The notes under the pieces: model-generated | Told to the model about the DNA's origin: nothing | What the model saw: only the letters and a program-made list of their open reading frames with translations | Databases searched by the model: none | Program-made: the position numbers and the translations under genes | Shown: piece by piece, positions 12,301 through 27,300 of the stretch | Layout of the letters: the number at the start of each line of letters is the position of its first letter | How positions within the stretch are numbered: the first letter of the stretch is position 1 | DNA from: Oxyruncus cristatus | Lineage: Eukaryota; Chordata; Aves; Passeriformes; Cotingidae | Assembly: GCA_013399855.1 (NCBI GenBank) | Contig: VXAY01004287.1 | Coordinates: forward strand, 304,690 to 368,689 | Length of the DNA stretch: 64,000 bases | Direction: 5' to 3'

Positions 12301-15300
12301 GTATATTTTGTGCATTAAATGCTACTAAGTTTCTTAAAGGGCCTCAGAAAGGATATTCAAATGACAAAATAGATGCTATAAAAATAAATGTTATCAACAG
12401 GGTTTGTAAGTTGTTTCATAGCTTCTAGGAACATCTTTCCTTCTGTTTACTTGTCTACTAGGTTTCTGAGAAAGTGTTTAACTGTATGGTAAAAAAGAGA
12501 ATTTTCACGTGTCAACAAAATATTGGAAAACTATTATCTGAAGTGATTGTAATAGATATCCAGAAGGTTCTTATGTTTAAGAAGTATTTTCCTTACATTT
12601 TTTTACTCTTACCACAGCTAAAAATTACAGTGCTTAAGATGTAGGCATCCGTTTTGAGCTCTAGCTTCAGATTTTCACTTGAAAAGCAGTAACCAGAGTT
12701 TTGCATTATTAAATTCAGCATCTCTTACCGGTTGTTTGCTCCTCAGTGTTAATGTCTCACTATAATATGAAATTGTTCTTATTACTGTTCATTGTTTTGA
12801 TGACTGAAAAAGTTCACTGGAAAGCAGGTAGCAGTTTATAAATGAATTACAGTAATGTCTTTCATGTATTTCAAAGCTTTCATCCTCTGTAATAGAAAAT
12901 TATTTTGGAATAGGATCTATATTTTATGCTTAGGTTAATGATTTCTTTTTTGCTGAGAACATCCTGTGAACCAATGTCATTGTTGTTTGGAAATGGCATT
13001 TAGCAAAATTCATTTTGACAGTGAAAAATTTCTTTCTGAAAGCTATTAAGAGTTGACAGCCCTGAGGAATTGGTTCCATGATCAAAATAGTAAAGCTAAA
13101 TTTTCAACTGTAGTTGTTTCTTGTAGAGTAAATTAAAAAAAAAAAACAACGATACTAATGGTGTCAGACTTGGTAGTCGCTGTGAAACCCTTATAGAAAT
13201 TTGGGTCATTATTCTTTGTATTAGTACTTAGATTCTAGAACTTGGATTTGTTTATGTGTTGTTTTCTAATTATTACTCTTCACCAGCCTCCGAAATCTTC
13301 ATCTGTATTTGTGTAAGTTATTTCCTTAATTGTAGCACAATTAAAGGCATATAAGCTAGTTTCTCTGAATTAAAAAGAAGAAAAAATATTTGGTTATCAT
13401 TCATACATGTTTGGGTAATGCGGGGAGGGAACAGAAAATAGATTTTCAGAAGCAACACCTGCTGAGTTCTAGTATGTTGGTGTTGCCTCTCTTTAGATGA
13501 TAGCTATGATATTATTCTTTAAGTCTCAATAACCAAAATAATTTGGTAAAACATTTGTGACGTCTAACTTGCTTCTTGTGTAACTTGTGTCTTTCCATAG
13601 AACTACATAGCTGTGAATTCATGTATTAGTCTGAATTAAAAATTAAACATTTTAATTGTTGTTGTTTTCCTTTCTTCTTAGAATATTTTCTTTCTTGGAC
13701 ATAGTTACTTTGTGTCGCTGTGCACAAGTTTCCAAGGTAGGTATTTCTGTTGATTTTTTTTTGTTGTTGTTCCTTGGGATGCTATTGTTTTAATTACATG
13801 CAAATAATGGGATTTATTGCAATCTACTTCCTGAAAAAAAAAATTCTGTCTCTTCATTTATGAAAGGGAATAACAGTGGCCCCAGTTTTGCATTCAGATG
13901 TGGACTTAGTTGCTATGTACAGGACTTAAAGGCTATGGAAAAGATATCCAGTTGTGTATGCTCTGTATCTGGAGAAAGGATTAAATCCAGTTTGGCATGA
14001 TGGCATTTGCTTTTTATAAAGCTTGTGGCTGTATAACATTATTTTTCAGGCGCATTTTCTGCTTAAAATTCCATGTAGTTTGGTTAATGTGCACCATGTG
14101 TCTAAGAACTACATCCATCATTTTCTTGCCAAGTATAAAAGGTGTTAAGTAGATGGACAGCTAGTAGGGGAAAAAGACCCACACAAGATATTAGAGAAAG
14201 CATGCTAAGTCAGCTTTTATGTTTAGCTTGTCTTCGTTTTTTTTCTTAAAATGAATAATATTCTGTTTCTACGTCAACTGTGTACAATGGACTGTTTCAT
14301 TATACAACATGAATGAACTTTATTTCATGCTTTAGTTCCTTCTCTTAAGGGGTTTGGTTTTGGTTTTAATTGGTTTTTTTGTTTGCTTGTTTGTTTTAAA
14401 GTATAATTAAGTGTGTAACTGCTTAATTTCTACACCTGTGTCACCCTGGCCCCTAACTTCAGTTAGTTTTGTGAGACAGGTAACATCAGGTTTCAGGTAA
14501 AACCTACAAAACTGCATAAGAAAACCAAAGGGATTGAATAAATTGTATTTTTCTCTCAGAACTTCCTGTCAGTTGGATGTGGTATTCTTCTTTTTTCTAA
14601 TTTTCTGCATATATTTGTGTTTCTCTGGCTTTTTTATTTCGTTTTACTTTGAACAACTACTGCTGCGACAGTGAAGGACAAATTAGCACGTGTAAAGGAA
14701 AGGTCTGGTCCTAACAGTGGAAAGTCAGCAGTTTTCTGAAAGGTCTCTGTTTTCTCAGAATAGTAACTAGTGAGGTTGAGGAACTGTGGTTTTATTAAAA
14801 GAAATCTCATCTGCAGCTACTTTTTTCCGTACAGATCTAGCAAAAGTAACTTATTAGACAAATGTGCAAAAGCTTTTTTAAAAATGGAGGGTTAAATCTT
14901 TCTGTGTATGTTCTTGACATTTAATATCTTGGTTTTCTGCCTGTTTTATAGCCACAAGTTAGCCTTTGGAGTGTAATCCATTTAGAGGATTTGCGATTAA
15001 TTTCCACAAATTCTGTTTTTAACTAGTTGATACTGTATGACTACTAGTATCTACAATTGTTTTAAAAAATGCTGCCTGAAATTGTAATATCTGAATTGCT
15101 GAGAGAAAAGTGAAGGGAGCAGGCAGTGGCGGTGATAAATAAACTGTATTTGTTTCCTGTAGGCATGGAATGTTTTAGCTCTGGATGGAAGCAATTGGCA
15201 AAGAATAGACCTCTTTAACTTCCAGACGGATATAGAGGTTAGTGTCCTTGGGTATTTTCCGTTCTTATGGAGATGTTTAAGAGCACAGCCCATTTTGAAT

Positions 15301-18300
15301 ATCCCACAGACTGTGCTTGCGGTCACACATTTTAAAGACTAGTTTAAGATAATAATACTGTGAAGGAGCGAATGGAAAAGAACTCTGTATTTGCCTTTTT
15401 CATTTCCTCTGATGAGTTTCAATTTTGGTTGCCAGCTATGTATCAGATAATTTTCATGTATCATATACATACAGAGCTCTAGAAATTCAAACCTGCTCGT
15501 TTCCAGAAGGGAAAGGTGTAAACGGTGCCTCTGCATGGAGTGAGATCCTTAAAATCGCTTCTACAATCTGTAAGATATGTTGTTGCTGATTCCAAGTCTC
15601 TGTGAGGGGGCCATCTAGTGCTGAAAGCTCTCTGGACACTTGTCTATGGGATTTGGAGATTGAAGCACTAAAATGCTGTACAACTTTTCTTACTACTGAG
15701 TTGCCTAGAACTGATTTGGTGTGTATTTGATTACCATTTTATGACCACTTGTTTTATACGGCTTGAACCTTGCATAAAATGCAGGTACATATGGATTAAA
15801 AGTCCTTTCCAGTATATAATGAAAGGATTAGGGCAGACTTGTCTTCCCTATGAGAAACAACAAAATAAAATGTGACATCTGAAAATGAAGACAAAAATCC
15901 ATGGGGAACAACAATTCTGTAATTAAATCTGAACTACTTTATTGTTGTTTGATGATACAAATTAAATTTAGACTATAATAATAGATTTGCTTCTGAATTT
16001 TATGTTTTAGCTTAGTTGTGTGAATAAAATCCAGATGTGTTTCATTTGCTAACCATGATACAAACTGTTCCTAAAGCTTTATAGTAATATAGAGGGTAAA
16101 TTTTTTTCAACACTCTTTTAAAACTTTATTGCCAACTTCTCTGCTCTACTTTTGTTAAACAAGAGGATCTTGCAGAGGTAGGAGAAAGATTTTGACATCT
16201 GCCTCAATCTAAATGTGTCAAAGGAGACTTGGAGCTTTAATATCATCTTTTCAGTTGCTTTTAAAAAACCTTGTGTTTCTTATTTGCTAAGAAATAAAGT
16301 AAAACCCAACAGGGCTGCGGTCCTTCTGTTGATAAGCCTTTTGTATGTTTGAATTATTTTTCTGGTATTTAGAAACACAGTTTTGTATTTTTAAGTTTTC
16401 GATGTGTTTATCCTATGTTTTATCTAGTGGTGTTGCCCTTTGAAATCCTATATTTGCAGCATGGGATTCAAAGGAGAAGGAATGAAATTAAGTTATGATC
16501 CTCTTTTGCTATAAGCTATGGTGGCTTAGAGCAATTCAGTCACTTCAGTATATTATATTTAAGTCCATTTGTGAAATAAACCCCTTAAATTTACTCCTAC
16601 GAGTGTGTTTAACCAGCAGTTATTACACAAAGTAGTTCTTAAACGAGATACAGTTTCACGTTTGATGTCTAAGAACGCTGGGTTTTCTTCAACTGTTTTA
16701 GTAACATATTTTTTTCTATATAGATTTAGGACAGGTTAAAGCTGCTGATTGACGACTTTTTGCTCAGTTGGACTGATCACAAAATCACTGTTTGGTGATT
16801 TTTCAATTAGCACTTGATCTGGAAATATTGAATAATGAAAAATTAGGTTTTGTGAAATTTTCCGTATTTAAGACCTAATGTGGTAGAGAATAAAGTGAGA
16901 AGGGGGGGCAAAACCTCTAAAAAAAAGTTTCTTTTCTATCAAAGATGTATGAAGATCTTGAAGTTAATTGTGCTTTAGGATTTCTTCTTATGTGGAACCA
17001 ATTGTAAGCTGAGGTGAATTGAAGAAATAGTTTTTTGAGTGACAGAATTATTCAAACAGTTAAATGCATTTAAATGCACTAAAGTTGTCTTCTTTAGTAT
17101 GCTGGTTTTTGAGGGTTTTTTTACATGCTTAAAGAAATGAATGGGTTTGGGAAAACTTATCTCATTATTTGTTTCTGTTTTCTTTGAATAATTCATTAGG
17201 GTTTGGATTTTTTCTGCAATGGAAATTGAACTTGCATTGTATGTTATTCATTGAAGAATTTATCCTTACAAGTAAAGGTATTTGGCCTCGGCTGAGAAAT
17301 AATTCTGATTAATCAGAAAGCTTTAAAAATACATGATCTTCAGTTTGGTGTAAGTTCTTCTGAGAGACCTGATATCCAGTGTTACTTATGGACTAAGAAA
17401 CAAGCTCTGATAAGAAAGTATTTTCACACAGTGGTAGCCAGGACTTAAGTATTAGAGAAGAACAATAAAATGTAACAAACATTTTACTGTTTCAGTAAAA
17501 TTGTTACAATCCCACGTAGAGAGGAAAAGAACAACAAAAACTCCCATTGACCTGTAATTCTGTATGTATTTCTTCTTTCGGAAAATAAAGGGAGAGAAAA
17601 AAATATGAGGTGCTTTTAGGTGTTTAGGCCTGTTGCTGATGCTCCCACCTCAGTGTTCAGCAGCTTTCAATTGCAGCCAGCCCTACAGCAGGAACTGTGA
17701 AACAGGAGCTGAACCAGGGTTGTAGTGACACACTGGCCCAAGAGAGTCTTTGTGGACACTTTAAACTTACATGCTGTACTTGTGACCGTGATCCCTGAGG
17801 AATGGGCATGCCTCCCGTTCCACCTCTGGGGCAGTTCTTTGGCTTCCCTACACATCTGACAGAACTTGAAGGTCATTTCAGTAGTTTCGTTGGGCAGGGT
17901 CTGCTGTGACAAAACGTAGAGCCGTGTGTGATGCAATGAAAAAAAAGGAAGAGGCAACTAAAGATTGAATTGAGTAGCACCTCAGTGTGGGTGGAGATTC
18001 TCAATGGGTAACTGTTTTTTCTTACAGTAGCAAAAGAAATTCAAAGAGATGCAGTTTCTGGTGGGATATAACTGGATCTGGTCTTAATTCCCAACATTTT
18101 TAATTTGGCTAGAATGTTATGTCAGAGTACAACTCAACAAAATCTTCCTTTTATTTGGTTTAAGGGTCGTGTTGTGGAAAATATATCAAAAAGGTGCGGT
18201 GGGTTCCTGAGACAGCTTAGTCTGAGAGGATGTCTTGGTGTTGGAGACTCCTCTTTAAAGTAAGTAAAATCCTCAGTCACTCATTTCCTAATGTCCAAAC

Positions 18301-21300
18301 TGTTACATTTGTTTGTATTTCTGAGTACTGACTGATGACCAAAATGGGGTACTTCGGTAAGTACTAAGTACCTTAATAATGACTAAATGAGATGTCATTT
18401 TGAGATCAAAATATAGCTACTGTTATTTTCTGGAAATGAACTAAGAAATGAGAGCTGTGCTTTTCAGAAATGGGTCTTCTTCTTTCATTAGGATTATGTT
18501 GATATTGCTCCATTTTCAAGACTATACTGTGGTATCCTACAACAGTCAGAGAATCAAGTTTAGTGGTCATTTTGTAGTTTATCATCTAGTCTGGACAAGA
18601 GGTGACCTTAGAAATGGAACAGAGAATGAAGACTGACACAATTGAGTGCCTACAAAATTGGGAAAGACGTGGGATACTCTTCTTGCTCTAATATAAGAAC
18701 AGGCAGGCAATGGGAACAACTTGGGGGACTTCAAGTAGTGACAGTGGCCCTTCTTTTTACACAGTATATAAACTGAACTGTGCAGTTTGTTCCCACAAGG
18801 TTGTTTGAATCTATATGAGCTTTTTCTAATGCAAGCTGTTTAGCCGGGTTCCTTTGGATATTTCTCTGAGTATTTAAACCCAAATATCCTTCCAGCTGAA
18901 GCGTCCCTAAGCCACAGATGCTTTAGGGCTCAAAGAGTGTTTGGAGGAAGGCTCGGGGTGTAAAATACAAGCACAAAGATTTTGTTAAGCAGTGGGCACT
19001 AAGCTAGTGACTTTTAGCTAGGATTTTTAAGTAAGTCTAACTCATTGATTTTTGTCTCTAGGGTAAATTCGTGCAGCAACTAGTTAAGGAGTGATTGCTT
19101 TACTAACCCAAATGGGCATCCTAGCTTCAAATCCAAAGATTTCCCCAGAGCTTTCCCTGCCTCTAGGCCATCTCCCTAACTGCTCCCTGGTGTCTTCACC
19201 TTCAGGCAGTCTTGCTTCCTCATGGGAAAGCGCATATTGTTGCCTCTCCTGGATTACTGGCAACTGCTACCAAAGAGAGTTAGTCCCAACCAGAGTTAAC
19301 TTTCTGCAGTGCTCTTTCAAGTTCCCAGAGCATTCAGAGACGGTCCCTGTGTCCTCAGCAGGGAATGCAGTGGCAGAAGTGGAAAAGAGGGCGGTGGCAG
19401 GACCTGAGAGAGGTAGCAAGTACCATTGCGAGGAGCTAGCAGGGAAGGCACTGAGGAAGGTGTAGGAGGAAAGACTCAGGATGGTAGATGGCAGTTTTCT
19501 GCCCAATAGCTCCATTTTCACACTTAGTTTAGGCCTCTCAGCTGTGTTTTTTGGGACACTAAGGGCGAGGAGACTGCAGTGAGAGTTGTGAAAAAGACCA
19601 AAAATCCTATGATTGATCCTATTTTGGAGACGGGATATTTGAAAATAGTTATTTATTTAGTAAGCAGATACTTAGAATAAGCATTGATCAGTTCAGTGCA
19701 TAGCATGTGTGCACTGCAGGGATGATAGAGCCGGCCATGCCAGCAGGTAACAGGGCAGGCTTAGCTGAGAGCAGCCGCTGGACCGTGACCAGTATTCACA
19801 CGTGCATCCTTAACAACCAGCTGGTGCGGAGGGCGGTGTCCAAGACACTTTGCAAAAGAAGATGCTTCACCTCTGACATATAAGCAGATTATATTGATAT
19901 TAACGAATGATAAGTGCATGATTTGTAAGACTTTAAAAACATTAGCGTGAGAAAGGTAGCATTAATTTGCAGTTACTTGTTCCAAAAGTGACTTTTCCGA
20001 TGAGGCTATTATTTGTCTTGAGTTGTTTCCAGATCCATTAGTTTTGTGGGTTATTCTGTTTATCCTCCTTCTACATCAGCTTTCATGTAAAGTAGCCAAT
20101 TATTGTTGTAGGTATTGGCTATGTAAGTACTGAATGTTTGGGACAGCTTTCTTGGGACATGCCCCATGCTTGCATCTCAGGGGTAGTTATGCTGTTCCTC
20201 CAGAGTGTAACATCTTTCCAGGTGATTTGAAGAGTATCTTCATGGTAAATCTCCCTCCAGTACATGAATTTCGAAATAGCTGTTTTGAGAATTAAAGAAA
20301 CTCTTGCAGTGTAACTGCTTGCTGGGTTTTTCTCCATTGTTTTCAATCCACTCTGGAGAGCCAGGAGGTTGTTACCAGCTGAGTGTGTAGTCCAGATCTG
20401 TTAACCAGGGCAAGCCTCCAGACAAAACTGTTTTTGTGTGTTTCCTCTGCCCCTGCCAATAAAAAAATCCATGCAATTGAAGGAAACATAGGCATAAAAA
20501 CAGAGTTCTGAAATGCAACGCAGCTGTAAATATTACTCTGCAGAGATGAAAAGAAAGCTTATGTATTTCTTCAGGGTAATTAGTACATACAGGCTCTCAG
20601 CAGTATAACAGCTCCAATCATCCTTAAGTTCATACCCAGTAGCCCACACTGATGCATTTTAATTTTGAAAATAATAAATAAGCAATTTGCAGCCCACAGG
20701 GCTTTCCACTGGTAGTCCAATACTTCTGTATTGTGCCAGGTATGTCCCTTTTCATTTGCTGCAGGACCAAGCTCCTTAATAAGACGTACAAAGGCTTCAG
20801 TAATGACGTGCAAAAACTCTCCCCAGAAGCTTAATCTTTAACTGATGTGATACTTAAAACCTTTCTGTTTATGCCCTTTGTGTTTTTAATTATGGCATTT
20901 GAAGCACGGCAGTTCTGGCTTATATGTGACAGAAATAACCACCTCGCCCAAGGGGTGTTGGAGAGAGAAACAACACTTACCTAAGACAGAAACTTGCAGT
21001 AGGAAAAGGAAAAGAAGCAACCGCTAGGACACATGTATTTGAGGAATACTTTGTAATTACTCTCTGACTTAAAGATTAAGCTCTTTGACCGAGGTGGGGG
21101 GAGGTGCAGGACAGAGCACTCTCGAGTGACTTTGTTACCACTTGTGACGTTGGGTTAATTCAGTTTTTTGTTGCTGTTTTAGGACCTTTGCACAGAACTG
21201 CAGAAACATCGAACACTTAAATCTAAATGGGTGCACAAAAATCACTGACAGGTAAGTCAAAGAGGTTTTTTGATTGATGGGAAAATTTGGAAAAAGAAGT

Positions 21301-24300
21301 AGCTGAAGGTATTTTTAGTGTGTCTGCTGTTTTGCAGCACGTGTTACAGTCTTAGCAGATTCTGTTCCAAGCTGAAACATCTGGATCTGACATCTTGTGT
21401 AGCCATCACAAACAGCTCTTTGAAAGGCTTGAGGTAAGAAGTTTTCAGTGTTTTTTGTTAAACAAAAGCGTTGAAAAAGCTGTTCAGCATTTAATAAAGT
21501 TTAAAAAATTGGTGCTGAATCTTAATACTGTGAATCAGCACTGACTGTTATATATCTAGGACTTCTTGGGTGTAGACTATGGTGTTTGTGTGTGGTCTTT
21601 TCTCATGACTTTTCTGTGGAGGCCTGGCACAGTCCACTGGCTATCATTAATTTCTAACAGTGTATTTAATTTGGGTTTCCCACTGTTATGACTATTTGAA
21701 GGCTGGATTTAACTTTATGTATTTTTTTAATTCTCCCAGTGAGGGTTGCAGAAATCTGGAACATTTGAATCTTTCCTGGTGTGATCAGATTACGAAGGAT
21801 GGTATTGAAGCACTGGTGAAAGGGTGTAGTGGACTAAAAGCTCTATTTCTTAGAGGTTGCACACAGGTACATAATTGCTTGGGTGATCCTTTAGGAATAA
21901 AATTTTATTTTGGGTTTTTGAAATCTCCGTGAATTAAAAAATACTGGTTTTGTTATATTATTTTGTTCCATATTGCAAGATGTGTACATTCTTCGGGCTG
22001 CTTTGCTGTGCTTTTAATTTCTTGTTTCTTTTCCTATGTCTGATTTAATTACTAAATACAGTTAGAAGATGAAGCACTGAAACACATTCAAAATCACTGT
22101 CATGAACTTGTAATCCTGAACTTGCAATCCTGTACAGTAAGTATTTGAAACTTCGAAAGATACATTCTGTAAGAATCAGAAACCAGTTAAATCAGTCAAA
22201 TAGTACATTCCTGCAGTTTATAGAATTCTGTGTGGAATAGAGGTCTTAAATGAGCTGGCTGTTCCTGGAGCTGAGTGTGGACTTGGAGTGTTGGGTTATC
22301 TTTTCCCCCTCATTACATCTGTAACTGTGGCAAGCTCCAGGGTGAGAATTAACTGCATTCATTCAATTATCATGAACTGTGTAACGTCTTGGTCTATTCA
22401 TAATTCTAAGGCTTCTAATTGAGCAAAAGTCATGTTCTGGGCTACATAATTGAGGGTAAAATGTAATGGCATCATAACTGAAGATGCTTCAGGACCATCA
22501 AAGCAGCAGAAGGGCATGCTTTTTCAATATTAATGGAAGAACACATTCATTTGTAATGAAATGACTGGGAATCATTCATGTACTTTTAATTCTACTTAGA
22601 GAACACAAGTAAGATTTGCTCTGGTCTATATTTGCTTTTTTTTTCTTTCTGATGTGACTTTTAAGGAGTGGGAAAGACTTTCTTTTAAATTTTAAATATA
22701 TTTAAGTCATTCTTTGCCTGCAAATAAGACTTAGAAAATACTGAAATAAATCAGAATTTGAGTGTTTCGATCATGCCAATTTGAATAATGAATGTAGATT
22801 TTTGTTCGTTTTTGGGAAATTTTCTAGCTTTATTGCTAGAAGGTATCATAAAAATCTGCTAAAACTTTCAAATCCGTGTTATGGATTATTCCCAAATGAA
22901 CGTGGCATGGCAACATCTTTTGTTAAGATTGGATGAAAATTTTTTGAGCTAAGAGATTTCTTTGAAGTGTTGATCATTGTTGAGTGTTGGGGATTATTAA
23001 AAGTTACATTAAAAGTTGCAGAAATCAAGAATAATATGAATACAAAGCTTGAGCTTCCATGTACCGACCGGATGTTGAGTGAAATGGAATTTTTCAGATT
23101 TTTTCGGTCTGAATTTAGATGCCCACTGAATTGGGTACCTAAAGATAACAGGAATGAAAGGAAGTTCCTTCTTTTGGTTGGAACCACACTTAAATAAAGT
23201 CAGTATGTAATTTCTTCCCCTTTCACTCTTCCTCCTTCTCCAGAGTTCTTTTTCTGTTGTGTTTTACCTGAGAAATGAAGAGTGAAAAAGGCCAACCTTT
23301 TCTGATTATTTTTGTGGAAGGCTCTCAAGAGGTCTGATGATAATCAGTTACCGTCTCTCCTGCTTAAAAGGGGCACTGGCATAGAAGTGTACCAGAGCTC
23401 TCCCTTGGCCAGGATGTCGTTTGTCATGTAGTACAAACAAAAAAGCCTCTTGAGTATTTTCCTCTTCGAATTTTTTGAGTTGATAATCCTACCTAGTTAC
23501 ATGTGCTTTAAAGCTTTATTTCACGGGAGATGTGTCCTGTTTGCTATGGCTTAGAAGCACTTTTCCACAAGCAGCCAGGCTCCTTATGATCAAAGGCTAG
23601 CACTGATTTTTACACAGCGGGTCTCCTCGTGCTTTATACGATCCATACTGTAATTCCAGTGGCTGTGTTGTATGGGCCTTGTAAAATGCCAGGCCAGCAC
23701 CAGCAGCTATGGAATGAACTGATATTACCTCTGGGAGCTGCACTTTTGAAAGGTGCCATTTTTAGAGAAAGATTTTAGAAACTGAGGACTTGCAGGCATT
23801 TTTTTGAGCACTTTCCTGAGAGTGACGTAGGCATTGAAATCACAAGCAATTTCAGGATGGAAAGTTTTCATATGTAACTTAAGGGCTCGGTACATCTCCA
23901 AGAGCAGCATGAAATTTGCATAGTCCTTACCTCCAGAATAGTCTCTTTTCCCACTAATAATGTTATGACTATCTCTCAAAGGAAATGAAACAGTTCCAGA
24001 AAACAACATGTTTTTGGAGAGGCAAAATCAGAAATTCTTGATTGATGTTGGAATTTTATTAAAAAAAAAAAGAAAACTTACTTTCTTACCTGTGGATGAT
24101 ACAAATCCTTCCGGATCTACAAAAGGATTACGAGACTTCTACTAGTTTTCTGTCTATAAAAATTTAATTTGACAGAACAAGTTGCAAATCTAAACTTCTG
24201 ATATTAAAAAGTGCTGGTTTGGGAGAGGGAGCATAAGTTAGTCTCTTCTCTGTGCTGAGCTACTGCTATTTCTCATCCTGTTTTCCTCTGTGAAAGGTGA

Positions 24301-27300
24301 TGTTTGTGGTAATAGCCTCAGAAATATGCTGCAGTTGTATTAGCATACTTATATGAGTGGCTTATAAAAGGAATGTATATTTTCCATTAAAAATACAGTA
24401 GATGTCTTTGTTACTATTGTAAGAGTAATATTAAGTCAGAAAATAAAACAACCTGTTTCACCATGAAGGATTAGTCATACAGCAGAAAAATTAAAATCAT
24501 GGCACTAGGAGTGGGAAGAGGAGAGAAAACTTCTTCCAGAATAGAAGATTTGTAAAGAAAATAATATTTGCACACACCCCCAATAATCTAGTTCCTGTTG
24601 CTGTTTTGTGTGCACCTGCGATGGGGCTATTTCTTACAGTCCCTGTTTCAGAGAGAGACCTTTTTTATTCATATTCCAAATTTAGAGTTACTCTTTTCAG
24701 AATATCCAGTACGAAACAAATTTTGATAAATGAAAATCCTTGTTTGAGTTAAATCTTTCATCTAAAGGCAACTGCTTAGGGTAGGGCAAACCTGTGAAGA
24801 ATGCAGGTTTAATTGTTTACTTGTAACTTTTGCTTCAAAAAATTACCTGAAGGTGAAGAATTTTTGCCCTTGGGTCCTACTGCACCATTGCAAAATAAGT
24901 AGTTATCTCTCCTGCTGTCAGGCTTTAAGATCTCTTTTGCACTGTTCCTGAACTTACACAGTCACTGGAATGGAAGATCTGGACTCTGTAAACATACAGG
25001 AAGCAAACACAATTGAAAAAAAAGAGATGTGAGAAATTATGAAACAAAAGCAAAGTGAAAAAGGAAGACAGCAACAAACAACTCTCCCTCCATGCTTCAG
25101 ACTGCCTTTGAGTAGGACTTGAGATCTTGGAAAAATAGGTGGATCAGTAGTTTTGTGCGTGTTGATTACACACAAATTGTGCGTGTTGATTACCTTCAGT
25201 ATTACTGTACGCGGTTTCACGTGGTTTTTTTGGTTGAAAGTCTGGCTTGCCTTGGTTTCCGTACAGCATGACAACAGCAGTTCAGTAATGTGTGTTGATT
25301 ACCAGTAAAAGCTGTGTAATCTTAGCCGATCACTTGATAAGGAAGTAACTTCAACCTTCTTCTGTGTTGCAGCAAATTTCAGATGAAGGCATTGTAAAAA
25401 TCTGTAGAGGATGCCATAGACTCCAGTCACTCTGTGTTTCAGGCTGTAGCAACCTTACAGATGCTTCTCTCACAGCACTTGGTCTAAACTGTCCAAGGCT
25501 GAAGTGAGTATGTCGTGAGCGTGTTGTAAGTATGTCGTGTTGTTACTGGCCTCAGCTAGGAAATTCACTGCTGAAGACAATGAGCTGATGTCCACAGGCT
25601 TGATTTAGCTCTGTGTTGTTTGCATTGCCTTTGCAGTCAAAACATTAAGTTAGAAGTACCAGCTTATAACATAAATCTTTCAAGGGCTGGTCCTTTGTAG
25701 CTATCATATTAATGTAGTTCACTGTGTATTGGAAAAACAAGAGTTAATATATGACAAATAAAACATGTTGAACCTAGCAGTTCAATTCTGTGCTTCTAGC
25801 TAAATATTTTAGGTACTAATTACAAGCCAGAAGAAAAGAAGATATAAAGCCCATTATTTTTTTAAAAGGTAAAAATATCTGTAGATGTGTTGTGTCTTGT
25901 GATGTTTGTACTCTGATGTGGCTTTATGCGGTCGTTTGTCTTGCAAAAAAATCGTATCTGAGTATTTTATTTACAGATTTTGTACAAATGTGTTCTAACA
26001 TGTTCTGTAATACATCCTGGATGTTCTTAAACTCTGATATGGAGTGTGCTAATGTCTTTGCAAACACTGAGGACTGATATTTATGAGATATGTTTTGAGC
26101 AGTAGGGGCTTAACAGTTAAAAATAATATAAACTTTTACATTGGTGTAATTTGTGCTAACATATTTGTTATGGTGGAGTTCTCAGAAGTGCAGACAGCTT
26201 TGACTTTTATAAGGAGGCCATCATGAAACAGCTGTCTGTGTGTAGTGACATTTAATACTTCTTAGAAGGTCTCATGTTAGTGTAAATTAAATCAAAGGAT
26301 GAGATTTTTGGAGCACACTAAATTGTCATTTGTGACAAGAACATGCAGGAGTGGCAACTTGTTATACTTCAGTCACAGGTAGAGGAAAAGTGTAGACTGT
26401 TGAAATTAGGGGAAGCTGCATTCAAATGCCACTGTGCAATGTACTGACACACTGTGTTCCTTTAGCTGATAGAGTGAAAAAGAGCTTTCGTTACTGTAGA
26501 AAACCTGTCCTTAAGACAATTCCAGAGTGACAGTCCACTTCATGTAACTGTTCATACTTTACAGAGCTTTTGTGTGCCACTGGTAGGGGCTCAGGAGTCT
26601 TCTGGCACACTAAACTGTGTTCTTGGAAAGGTGTGCTGTTATTACTGGTCTTTTGCCACTCTTTCTCTTGTTCTCTCAATTCATGTCTCAGATTGGAAAT
26701 AGAAGGAGCTCTAAAGTGCTATTAGCTCTCCAATTCTTTCCAAGGGCAGTACAACTGCAGCAGGAATTGTTTTGACTTTGGTAGGTAAACTGTTAGCCCC
26801 TGTCCGTGCCACGAGGGGGAAGGCGTCTGCCACTCTTCTCCTGTAATGAGGAACAATATAAGGAAAAAAAAATGACCCTTTGCAGTGGTTCCTGCCGAAG
26901 ATTAGTGCGTGTTGAAAGGACAGATGATACAGCTGGTTACATGTAGAGTTTTGGGATTGTGTATGCAAAGTACTTGATAAAAATTACGTTGGAAATCAAA
27001 GGGAAATGTAATGCCACGCTTCCTTGTAGCTTCTGAATGTTTTGTGGTTGAGTATGAAAGAAAACTCTGCTGCCTCTGTTGGACACGCTGGCCCTGTTGG
27101 AAACCTTTTGGTATTTTCTGTGCTGTGCTACTTTCACTTCATTTCAGGGTCTTGAACGTCCTGCTATGGCTGCTTTCCATGATACCGCTGTGTTCTGCAG
27201 CTGTTAGCTCTCACAAATGCTATCTCCTTGGAAAAAACCCTAAGCTTGACCTTTCAGCTGACCCTTCAGCTGTATTTCTTACCTCACATCAAAATATAGG

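Larger units (their letters stand above)
382..13681 (+). other. FBXL2: FBXL2 intron 2 (13.3 kb)
   Basis: The largest FBXL2 intron in the window. It contains the CR1 fragment near its 5' end, a possible MIR, an old CR1/L3 fragment, an 18-base T tract at 4289-4306 and two short perfect or near-perfect hairpins (3365-3400 and 11238-11262). No other coding exon, RNA gene or conserved domain was recognised in it. Confidence 0.75.

Noticed and set aside
17667..17957. 96-codon open frame on the - strand in FBXL2 intron 4
   Set aside because: No recognisable family, no plausible splice or promoter context, and the length is reachable by chance.
19091..19465. 124-codon open frame on the + strand in FBXL2 intron 5
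   Set aside because: Ser/Pro-rich low-information translation in a locally GC-rich block, with an opposite-strand frame as well. No domain or splice context supports a gene.
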